From CAZHJE01 sp964532965 (lineage in GTDB: Bacteria; Patescibacteriota; WWE3; UBA101185; UBA10185): a stretch of 22,569 nt of DNA. The DNA lies in assembly GCA_964532965.1 (NCBI GenBank), contig CAZHJE010000008.1, positions 1 through 22,569 of the forward strand, in the 5' to 3' direction. Both the position numbers and the translations under genes were made by a program. The notes beneath the pieces were generated by a model that worked only from the letters and a program-made list of their open reading frames with translations, did not search any database and had not been told where the DNA came from. Positions 1 to 6,450 of this stretch are shown one piece after another (positions within the stretch are counted from its first letter, which is position 1; the number at the start of each line of letters is the position of its first letter).

Positions 1-323
1 CTAATCAATGGGAATTACCGGGAGGTAAAATTGATAACCTCGAATTATTACATGAAGGCTTAAAACGCGAAGTATTCGAAGAAACAGGCTTGCTTATAAA
101 TGTGGATATGTCGGCAAAATATATTGGCAATGAGATTATTAAAGAAGGAAAATATAAAGGTAGAGCGTTCATTTTTATGGTTTTTGATGCTACTGTAAGA
201 AAGGGGAAGGTTACGTTAAGCTCAGAACATAGTGAATTTAGGTGGTTTACAAAAAATGAAATATTAAAATTAGATCTTACTTCCGATCAAAAAATTGCAT
301 TGCATGACATTTTTAGTGATTAA
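1..323 (+). CDS. Nudix hydrolase, 5'-truncated by window start
   Basis: C-terminal part of a Nudix pyrophosphohydrolase; these enzymes cleave nucleoside diphosphates linked to another group, often to clean up modified nucleotides. The frame is open from base 3, and codons 4-29 carry a complete Nudix box matching G-x5-E-x7-REUxEExGU: the first Gly of the box follows LPG, then Glu, then REVFEETGL. The WELPGG lead-in is typical of the family. The C-terminal SSEHSEFRWF stretch resembles the usual segment before the last helix. The start codon lies upstream of the window; a start at TTG 90 would lose the catalytic box and is not credible. The stop (TAA) overlaps the 3' end of the convergent rsmA by 11 bp. 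Family is secure; substrate cannot be read from sequence. Confidence 0.9.
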   Translation, partial: NQWELPGGKIDNLELLHEGLKREVFEETGLLINVDMSAKYIGNEIIKEGKYKGRAFIFMVFDATVRKGKVTLSSEHSEFRWFTKNEILKLDLTSDQKIALHDIFSD

Positions 324-1089
324 GTACTTCAAAGAGTTTTAGCCATTGGTCTAAAGATATATGCTGCGGTCTTGCTGTGCTTGTAATACCGCATGTTTTT
401 AATAAGTCTTTATCAAATACTTTGTGAACCATTTTTCTAGGAGTTGCAAACCCTTTGTGCAGGTAGCCTTCATATTTTCTGATATCGCTTGTTATTACAG
501 TATTAACGTCTTTTTTAAGCTCTAATTTTATTATACCGCCATCAACTTTAGGTACTGGTTCAAACATTTCTCTATCAACAGTTGCTAGATACGACACACT
601 ATAAAAAGTTTGAACAAATGTTGATAAATAACTGGCATCAGGTACCTCAGAAGATATTTTCTTTGCAACTTCTTTTTGCACTAATAATATACATTTAGCA
701 GGCTTATTCTCCATGTATATAATTTTATGGAGTATCGGAGACGTAATATAGTAGGGAAGTGATCCAACGATGTTAAATTTTTCTTGCGTTTTAAATCTTG
801 GGAGATAATCTAATATATTTTCATTGATTAGTTCAAAATTACTATACTCTTTGAAATCTGTTTTTAAAGCTTGTACGCATCTAGGATCAAATTCAATGGC
901 GTATAACTTTTGTTTTTGAGTAAGTTTTGATAATAAATTTTTGGTAACTGCTCCAAGCCCTGGCCCTATTTCTATATATATTTTAGTATCTTCTTTAACA
1001 ATTTCTTCTACCATTAACTTTATTGCTTTTATATCTTTTAAAAAGTTTTGCCCTAATTCTTTTTTTGCAAACATAGTATGCCTAGTCAT
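313..1089 (-). CDS. rsmA: 16S rRNA (adenine1518-N6/adenine1519-N6)-dimethyltransferase RsmA (KsgA)
   Basis: Dimethylates two adjacent adenines in the 3'-terminal hairpin of 16S rRNA during 30S maturation, using S-adenosylmethionine. The 258 residues match the family length. Visible motifs: KKELGQNFL at 9-17, SAM-binding motif I EIGPGLG at 40-46, the acidic ribose-binding EFD at 66-68, motif IV at 110-114, and the FEPVPKVD segment at 176-183. Motif IV reads SLPYY where the family usually has NLPY, so the residue normally contacting the target base is Ser. The gene starts 17 bp from the divergent trmH-like gene. ATG 1089 is chosen; ATG at 1074 (MFAKK) is possible but less well placed relative to the -10. 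There is no Shine-Dalgarno, and a TATAAT hexamer lies 7 bases before the ATG. Confidence 0.95.
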   Translation of the reverse strand: MTRHTMFAKKELGQNFLKDIKAIKLMVEEIVKEDTKIYIEIGPGLGAVTKNLLSKLTQKQKLYAIEFDPRCVQALKTDFKEYSNFELINENILDYLPRFKTQEKFNIVGSLPYYITSPILHKIIYMENKPAKCILLVQKEVAKKISSEVPDASYLSTFVQTFYSVSYLATVDREMFEPVPKVDGGIIKLELKKDVNTVITSDIRKYEGYLHKGFATPRKMVHKVFDKDLLKTCGITSTARPQHISLDQWLKLFEVLNH

Positions 1090-1096
1090 TAAAGAT

Positions 1097-1102
1097 ATTA
1101 TA
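1097..1102 (-). promoter_or_regulatory. Candidate -10 of rsmA, near-leaderless
   Basis: A perfect TATAAT on the minus strand ends 7 bases before the rsmA ATG (1089). Transcription would therefore start at or within a base or two of the start codon. No -35 match is visible. The hexamer overlaps the opposite-strand -10 candidate of the trmH-like gene. Confidence 0.5.
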
Positions 1103-1106
1103 TACT
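1101..1106 (+). promoter_or_regulatory. Candidate -10 of the trmH-family gene, near-leaderless
   Basis: TATACT lies directly before GTG 1107 and 6 bases before the in-frame GTG 1113. The overlapping TATTAT at 1096-1101 is an alternative, 5 bases before GTG 1107. No Shine-Dalgarno is present. Only 17 bp separate the two divergent start codons, so both promoters must share this space or lie inside the opposing gene. Confidence 0.35.
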
Positions 1107-1577
1107 GTGCGTGTGAAAATATATGTAGCTCTTGAGAATGTTAGAAGTTTGTACAACATAGGTGCAATTATTAGAACATGCAGTTTTTTTGATATTTCTA
1201 ACATTATACTTGTTGGGTATTCTGGAAAAGATTATATAGGCGATAAAGCATATATTCATGAAAAGATTAAAAAAACATCTCTTGGCTCTGATGAGGATAT
1301 TTGCTTTACATTATTGGATACCTCAGAAGATTTAATTAATTTTGCAAAAAGTAACACTATTAAACTAGTATCTGTGGAGCAAACACCAGACAGTATTTTG
1401 CTAGAAAATTTAGAACAAACGCTAATTTTAACTGAAGATATTATTTTAGTGTTTGGTAATGAGGTTACTGGTGTATCTAAAGAAGTGTTAGATAACTCAG
1501 ATTTGATAGTGGAAATAAAAAGAATAGGCAAGCATAACTCTTTAAATATCACCACAGCCTGCGGTATTGTTTTATAC
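1107..1577 (+). CDS. SPOUT (TrmH/SpoU-family) RNA 2'-O-ribose methyltransferase, 3' end in assembly gap
   Basis: SAM-dependent RNA methyltransferase with a trefoil-knot fold, modifying ribose 2'-OH in tRNA or rRNA. The three SPOUT motifs are present: motif 1 ENVRSLYNIGAIIRTC near 10-25, motif 2 LVFGNEVTGVS near 113-123, and motif 3 with SLNITTACGIVLY just before the gap. No extra N-terminal RNA-binding domain exists, so it is a minimal, TrmL-sized member, about 157 residues visible. Motif 3 is nearly the end in such proteins, so only a few to some tens of residues should be missing. The start is GTG 1107, or GTG 1113 giving MKIYVALENV. The exact RNA target (tRNA Gm18, wobble base or 23S) cannot be decided. 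It converges with the helicase gene inside the gap. Confidence 0.88.
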
Positions 1578-1677
1578 NNNNNNNNNNNNNNNNNNNNNNN
1601 NNNNNNNNNNNNNNNNNNNNNNNNNNNNNNNNNNNNNNNNNNNNNNNNNNNNNNNNNNNNNNNNNNNNNNNNNNNNN
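1578..1677. other. Assembly gap (100 N)
   Basis: Exactly 100 undetermined bases, the usual placeholder for a scaffold gap of unknown size. It removes the 3' ends of both flanking genes. Because they converge into it, at least the C-terminus of the helicase (typically 80-100 residues) plus the last residues of the methyltransferase should lie here. The true gap is therefore probably longer than 100 bp. Confidence 0.98.
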
Positions 1678-3596
1678 TCTACTTCCATTTCATCTAAATA
1701 ATCATTAATCATTTGTGACATGTTTGTATTGTTTTTAACTCCTATATGCTTGACTAGCTCTTGTGGGATTTCTGATATAAATCTACTTTGAAAATTATTT
1801 TCTATTCGTCCAAAATACATTCTGCTTGTTGTATGTGTTAAATAAAGATTGTTCTTTGCTCTTGTTATTGCTACATAACATAATCTTCTTTCTTCTTCTA
1901 GCTCCATTTGTTCGGTTAGGGCTCTAGTATGTGGGAAAAGCCCTTCTTCTAGCCCAATAATGAATACAGTTTTAAATTCTAACCCCTTACTTGCATGCAC
2001 AGTCATTAATGTTACTGCATCAAGCGTATCGACATTAACCTTATTAGTGCTTTCAATTAGTGCAACATTTTCTAAAAAGTCATTAAGATTTGTAAAAGAA
2101 TTAGCTACTGACCGTAATTCTTTAATATTTTCGATTCTTGATAAACTTTCTTCTGTGCCATCATCTAACCATTGTAGATATTTTGTTTTATCTATAACTT
2201 CGTCCATTAGCTCAATAGTTGCAAGCGTATCTTTAATTTCTACCCAGTGCTTAAATGGTAGTTTTGTTTTATTTTCTATATCATCTAGATTCCAACCCTC
2301 GCTTTTTAAATTTTCAATACTTTTTTTACCAATACCTCTAGGTGGAACATTAATAACTCTTTCCCACGAAACAGTATCTTTGGGATTATATATAACTCTT
2401 AAAAATGCAATTATGTCTTTAACTTCTTTTCGTGAATAAAATCTAAAACCACCAAATATTCTATATGGTATATTATTTTTAATTAAATGCTCCTCAATAT
2501 TTCTTGACTGCGCATTTGTCCTATATAAAATTGCAAAATCACTATATTTATCTCCGTTTGCACATCTAGTTAAAATATTTTCAATTACAAAGTTTGCTTC
2601 ATCGTAATCGCTTTTACCTGTATAAAGAGTGATTTTTTCATCTGTTTTATTTTCTGTCCACAGGTCTAAGTTAATATGTGTTGAGTTATTTTTAATCACA
2701 TGTTTTGCTGCGTCTAAAATGATTTGTGTTGATCTATAATTTTGTTCGAGATTATATATTTTTGCCTGCGTATAGTCTTTTTGAAAGTTTAAAATGTTTC
2801 TAAAATCTGCTCCTCTAAAACTATATATTGCTTGAGACATGTCTCCTACAACAAATATATTTTCGTTCTCTTGAGCAAGTATTTTTATTAATACATACTG
2901 TGCTTTATTTGTATCTTGATATTCATCAACTAAAATATAGTTAAATATATCTCTATATTTTTTTAATACAACCTCATTTGCTTGAAATAAATTAACCACC
3001 TCAACTAATAAATCATCAAAGTCTAGTGCTTGATTTTTTCTAAGCATTTTTTGATATTGTGGATATATCTTTGCTACTGTTCTTTGAAAATAACCTTGCG
3101 CGTAATTTGCATAGTCGTCGCTATTAACAAGTTCTGATTTAGCACTTGAAATTGTAGAAAGCACTGCATTAACATTTATTTGTTTTGAGTCAATCCCATA
3201 ATCTTTAACAATTTGTTTAATAAGCGACAATTGATCATCGGTATCATAAATTACAAACGATGGGTTTATGCCTATTTGATGTCCTTCTTTTCTTAATATT
3301 TTCGAACATACAGAATGAAATGTGCCACTCCACGGAAGTTTCGAAAATGATTTGTTTAGTTCCTTTAATATTAACTCCACTCTTTCTTTTATTTCTTTTG
3401 CGGCTTTGTTTGTGAATGTTACACACAATATGTTTGTTTCAGGTATATTTGCCTCGCCTATCAAATAGGCAATGCGATGTGTTAGCACCCTGGTTTTGCC
3501 GCTTCCTGGCCCTGCGACCACAAGTGCCGGGCCATTAAGATGTTTTACCGCTGCGATTTGTTTTTCGTTTAAGTTTTTAAATATAATGTCAGGCAC
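1678..3596 (-). CDS. pcrA: UvrD/PcrA-type superfamily 1A DNA helicase, 3' end in assembly gap
   Basis: ATP-driven 3'-5' DNA helicase acting in repair, removal of RecA filaments and replication conflicts. 639 residues are visible with all SF1A motifs: Q motif LNEKQ at 9-13, Walker A AGPGSGKT at 28-35, Ia TFTNKAAKEI near 60-69, Walker B LVDEYQDT at 222-229, motif III GDMSQAIYSFRGAD at 251-264, motif IV LEQNYRST at 283-290, motif V TVHASKGLEF at 532-541, and VI YVAITRAK at 574-581. The C-terminal tail is lost in the N run. The frame is open up to ATG 3668 inside dacA, but GTG 3596 is chosen because it puts the usual 8 residues before LNEKQ and falls 19 bases after the dacA stop. No Shine-Dalgarno is seen; a 6-bp inverted repeat fills the intergenic space. 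Likely cotranscribed with dacA. Confidence 0.93.
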
Positions 3597-3597
3597 A

Positions 3598-3615
3598 GCA
3601 TGTATAATAACATGC
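3598..3615 (-). repeat. Perfect 6-bp inverted repeat in the dacA-pcrA gap
   Basis: On the minus strand the gap reads GCATGT-TATTAT-ACATGC, starting directly after the dacA stop codon and ending one base before the GTG chosen for the helicase. As RNA it could fold into a 6-bp stem with a 6-nt loop where a ribosome-binding site would normally sit; as DNA it is a dyad. Function is not shown. Confidence 0.55.
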
Positions 3616-4626
3616 TTAATAATCAAGCAATGTATGGCTGATATTGATGCCAATTGTGCTGTAGGCATGATCTAACATTAGAATCATATCTCCTTTGCGG
3701 TCAGGGCTCCCAAGTACAACACCAATAACCTCATGTCCCTCATTATTAGCATAGGTTATTAAACACAACCCTGCTAGCTCTGTATATCCTGTTTTAACCC
3801 CTTGTACCCCTGGGTATGTGGTTAGTAAATTGGTTTGATTATATAAATATTTGTATGCGTGTGTATTCGATTCGAGTTCTATTTCAACAGTTTTAACAAT
3901 ATTTCTAAAGTTCTGGTCTTTCATTGCGTATCTTGTTACCTTAACGAGATCGTAAACAGTGCTGTACGAAGAATCGTCAAGTCCACTAGGGTCTGCAAAA
4001 TAAGTATTTTCAAGTCCAAGCTCTTTTGCGGTGTTATTCATCCATTTTGTAAATGTATTTGCATCTCCTGCCACACCTTCTGCAATTACATACGCAGCAT
4101 CATTGCCTGAATGTAGCATTAAACCATAAAGTAACTCTTTTAATGTATATTGTTCGCCTGCTTGAAGTTCCATTGTATTTTCACCTATGCTAGCCGCATA
4201 GTCACTCACGGTGAGCTTTTTATTAATGTCACTATGTTCAAGTGCAACAACTGCTGTCATTACTTTCACTAGGCTCGCAATAGGTAGTTTTTTATTACTA
4301 TTTTTTTCATATAGAATATTATTTTTATTCAATTCAACTACTATCCCAGAAGTGCCTTGAATAGTAGGGAATTGTGTTGCATTTATTTTTTTATGTGCTT
4401 CCCAAGTTGGTTCATAATCGGGATGCTCTTTTAATGTTTTGATAAAAGTATCGTCATATTTTTCTACGCCCATAACCTGTTTTATTGGCTCCTCCGCGGG
4501 GCTTAGTACATTTTTAAATTGAAGTAAAGTTAGACAAATTATAAGAAACAAAAGCAACCTGTTTACCAACTGTCCTTTTACTTGTTTTGTTTTATCACTA
4601 TGTTTTTTATTGTTTTGCGCAATCAT
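3616..4626 (-). CDS. dacA: D-alanyl-D-alanine carboxypeptidase (peptidase S11, low-molecular-weight PBP)
   Basis: Removes the terminal D-Ala from peptidoglycan pentapeptides outside the membrane. The serine-peptidase triad motifs are complete: SLVK at 118-121 (nucleophile Ser118), SGN at 173-175, and KTG at 278-280 followed by YTELAG. A basic N-terminus with a single hydrophobic segment at about 23-38 suggests a signal anchor or uncleaved signal peptide. A linker of roughly 50 residues precedes the catalytic domain. At 336 residues it lacks the C-terminal beta-rich domain and amphipathic anchor of PBP5-type enzymes. The start is ATG 4626. It diverges from thioredoxin across 67 bp and is followed after 19 bp by pcrA, an unusual pairing. 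Symbol is by family; a DacB/DacF-like assignment cannot be excluded. Confidence 0.92.
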   Translation of the reverse strand: MIAQNNKKHSDKTKQVKGQLVNRLLLFLIICLTLLQFKNVLSPAEEPIKQVMGVEKYDDTFIKTLKEHPDYEPTWEAHKKINATQFPTIQGTSGIVVELNKNNILYEKNSNKKLPIASLVKVMTAVVALEHSDINKKLTVSDYAASIGENTMELQAGEQYTLKELLYGLMLHSGNDAAYVIAEGVAGDANTFTKWMNNTAKELGLENTYFADPSGLDDSSYSTVYDLVKVTRYAMKDQNFRNIVKTVEIELESNTHAYKYLYNQTNLLTTYPGVQGVKTGYTELAGLCLITYANNEGHEVIGVVLGSPDRKGDMILMLDHAYSTIGINISHTLLDY

Positions 4627-4635
4627 AGTACTTTA

Positions 4636-4666
4636 AGTATAAGTGAATGTTATGTTATCATATCAA
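4636..4666 (-). promoter_or_regulatory. Candidate dacA promoter
   Basis: On the minus strand TTGATA (4666-4661) and TATACT (4641-4636) are separated by 19 bp, slightly long for sigma-70. The -10 ends 9 bases before ATG 4626, so the predicted leader is only 2-3 bases. No Shine-Dalgarno precedes the ATG. Confidence 0.4.
4653..4661 (+). promoter_or_regulatory. Candidate extended -10 promoter of trxA
   Basis: TGT-TATCAT is an extended -10 (TGn plus a 5/6 hexamer). It predicts a start near 4668 and a leader of about 26 bases that carries the GGAGG site. It overlaps a 6-bp dyad at 4660-4675. Confidence 0.4.
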
Positions 4667-4675
4667 AAGTGATAT
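4660..4675. repeat. 6-bp inverted repeat over the trxA promoter/start region
   Basis: ATATCA-AAAG-TGATAT, perfect arms with a 4-base spacer, covering the end of the trxA -10 and the predicted transcription start. It lies between the divergent dacA and trxA genes. It could be an operator, but arms this AT-rich can arise by chance. Confidence 0.3.
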
Positions 4676-4684
4676 ATTTGAATT

Positions 4685-4689
4685 GGAGG
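4685..4689 (+). promoter_or_regulatory. Shine-Dalgarno of trxA
   Basis: GGAGG lies 4 bases before ATG 4694. It is the clearest Shine-Dalgarno in the window, where most genes lack one, and it fixes the thioredoxin start. Confidence 0.7.
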
Positions 4690-4693
4690 TTCT

Positions 4694-4960
4694 ATGATTG
4701 AATTGCTAGATTTTTATGCAGATTGGTGTGGTCCCTGCAAAGTTATGTCGCCGTTGTTTGAAGAATTGAAACCTATTTATGAAGGTAAGGTTATATTTAA
4801 AAAAGTTAATGTCGAAGAAGAAACACAGTTTGCAGGACAGTACAATATCTCTGGTATTCCCACCTTTGTTATTTTAAAAGATGGTAAAGAAGTTGCCAGA
4901 CGATCGGGGGCAATGCCAAAAGAAATGTTAAAAAGTTGGATTGATTCTAATTTGAATTAA
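4694..4960 (+). CDS. trxA: Thioredoxin, short form
   Basis: Cytoplasmic dithiol-disulfide oxidoreductase. The active site WCGPCK places the redox cysteines at 12 and 15, and the cis-proline loop GIPT is at 54-57, followed by FVILKDGKEV as in canonical thioredoxins. At 88 residues it lacks the first strand and helix of the usual 105-110-residue fold and begins directly at the strand before the active site; the strong GGAGG site 4 bases upstream argues the short start is real. There is no signal peptide, so it is cytoplasmic. It leads a small plus-strand run with GAPDH, which itself depends on a reactive cysteine; a functional link is possible but not shown. Confidence 0.92.
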   Translation: MIELLDFYADWCGPCKVMSPLFEELKPIYEGKVIFKKVNVEEETQFAGQYNISGIPTFVILKDGKEVARRSGAMPKEMLKSWIDSNLN

Positions 4961-4981
4961 ATTAGAACTGTTTTCTTGCCC

Positions 4982-6076
4982 ATGGACAAAAAGATAAAGG
5001 TAGCAATAAATGGTTTTGGTAGAATAGGGAGAGCTGCGCTTAAAATTGCGCTTGATAAGAAAGATATTGAGATAGTTGCAATAAACGATTTAACTAATCC
5101 ACGTATTCTTGCGCATTTGTTGAAGTATGACACTGTATATGGCACTTATTCTAAAAATGTGACCATAGAAGAGAACGGTAAAAAGATAGCATTGTCTGAC
5201 TATAGAGGTGAAAAAGATTTTTATACGCAAATTTCAGAAAATACTTATTTAGTAATAGACAATAATATAAGAATTAAGATGTATTCTCAAAAAGATCCCA
5301 CTCAATTACCATGGAAAGATTTAGATGTAGATGTTGTGCTAGAGTGTACGGGATTTTTTGTAGAAAACGATGCTTCTGCTGCACATATCACTGCTGGGGC
5401 CAAAAAAGTTATAGTGTCTGCCCCTGTTAAGGGAGGCGCTACAAAACCTTTTGTGCTTGGAGTAAATCATGACACTTATTTAAACGAGGTATTAGTTGCG
5501 AATGAGTCATGTACTACAAACTGTGTTTCTCCTGTTGTGTCAGTGATCCATTCAAAGTTTAAAGTATTAAAATCTCTTATGACCACAGTACATGCTGTTA
5601 CATCTGCAAGTAATGTTGTGGACGGCCCACCAAACCCTAGAAAACCCGATTTAGGCCTTGCACGAGCATTTGCCTGGAATATTATTCCTACTTATACAGG
5701 AGCAGCAAAAGCAACAACAGAAGTAATACCAGAGCTACAAGGCTTATTTGATGGCATTTCATTAAGAGTGCCTATTATGTCAGGTTCGATTTCTGATATA
5801 ACAATGGTCGTTGGTAAAAAAACAAGCGTTGAGGAAGTTAATGCCTCTATTATAGAAGCTGTAAAAAACCCGTTTTATGCCGGTATTATAGCAGCAACCT
5901 ATGAGCCAATCGTGTCCTCTGATGTTATAGGCAGTACTTATTCTGCAATTGTTGATTTAGCATCCACTCGGGTTGTAGACGGAGATTTGATAAAAGTACT
6001 AGCTTGGTATGACAATGAGTGGGGGTATAGCAATAGGTTAGTAGAAATGATTTTTGTAATTTCAAATTTAAAATAG
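4982..6076 (+). CDS. gapA: Glyceraldehyde-3-phosphate dehydrogenase, type I
   Basis: Oxidises and phosphorylates glyceraldehyde 3-phosphate to 1,3-bisphosphoglycerate with NAD. Rossmann motif INGFGRIGR at 9-17, Asp36 at the position associated with NAD preference, catalytic Cys177 in SCTTNC, His204 in TTVHAVT, and the C-terminal WYDNEWGYSNR are all present. At 364 residues it is about 25-30 longer than usual, with an insert near 66-90 and a longer S-loop (NVVDGPPNPRKPD). Within that loop the common HAYTNDQ is HAVTSAS, and PTSTGAAKA is PTYTGAAKA. ATG 4982 is chosen over TTG 4976 because MDKKIKVAINGFG fits the family start. No Shine-Dalgarno is visible; 21 bases follow the trxA stop. It ends with TAG. 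Confidence 0.95.
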   Translation: MDKKIKVAINGFGRIGRAALKIALDKKDIEIVAINDLTNPRILAHLLKYDTVYGTYSKNVTIEENGKKIALSDYRGEKDFYTQISENTYLVIDNNIRIKMYSQKDPTQLPWKDLDVDVVLECTGFFVENDASAAHITAGAKKVIVSAPVKGGATKPFVLGVNHDTYLNEVLVANESCTTNCVSPVVSVIHSKFKVLKSLMTTVHAVTSASNVVDGPPNPRKPDLGLARAFAWNIIPTYTGAAKATTEVIPELQGLFDGISLRVPIMSGSISDITMVVGKKTSVEEVNASIIEAVKNPFYAGIIAATYEPIVSSDVIGSTYSAIVDLASTRVVDGDLIKVLAWYDNEWGYSNRLVEMIFVISNLK

Positions 6077-6089
6077 TTAGGAATATTAT

Positions 6090-6449
6090 ATGGATAATGC
6101 AGTAATCTTAAAAAGGTTAAAGATACTTCAAGATTTAACGGAGGAACTTAATGTTTTAAGGGAGCAATACACAGATGCTTTAGAAAATGACTCAGCTTAT
6201 CAAGAAATGCAAGAAAAAGCAAAGCAAATTAAAGATGAAACAAAAATTGAAAGAGATAAAATTGTATCCAAACCTACATATAAGGGTCTTGCTGATCAAG
6301 TGAAAGAAAAAAGAGATGAAATTAAAGAGCACAGAGATATTCTTGCGCAGGAACTTGCAGATTACTATAAAGAAACAGGTGTTCTAGAGATAGTCGATAA
6401 CCGTGGAAATACTAAAAAGATAAAGTTTTCTGTCAAATTGGTTTCATAA
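6090..6449 (+). CDS. Uncharacterised coiled-coil protein
   Basis: A 119-residue charged, soluble protein that I do not recognise. Residues 1-100 are rich in Glu, Lys, Gln and Leu with heptad-like spacing and no proline except near residue 62, so two helices forming a coiled-coil hairpin are plausible. A short tail (VLEIVDNRGNTKKIKFSVKLV) looks like a beta-hairpin. It has no signal peptide and no membrane segment. AGGAA at 6079-6083, 6 bases before ATG 6090, supports the start. It follows gapA by 13 bases and is probably cotranscribed. It ends one base from the convergent glycosyltransferase. No function is proposed. Confidence 0.8.
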   Translation: MDNAVILKRLKILQDLTEELNVLREQYTDALENDSAYQEMQEKAKQIKDETKIERDKIVSKPTYKGLADQVKEKRDEIKEHRDILAQELADYYKETGVLEIVDNRGNTKKIKFSVKLVS

Positions 6450-6450
6450 T

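Noticed and set aside
3597..3668. Helicase start at ATG 3668 (upstream extension of 24 codons)
   Set aside because: It would overlap dacA by more than 50 bp, and the added residues do not resemble the PcrA N-terminus; GTG 3596 gives the family spacing to the Q motif.
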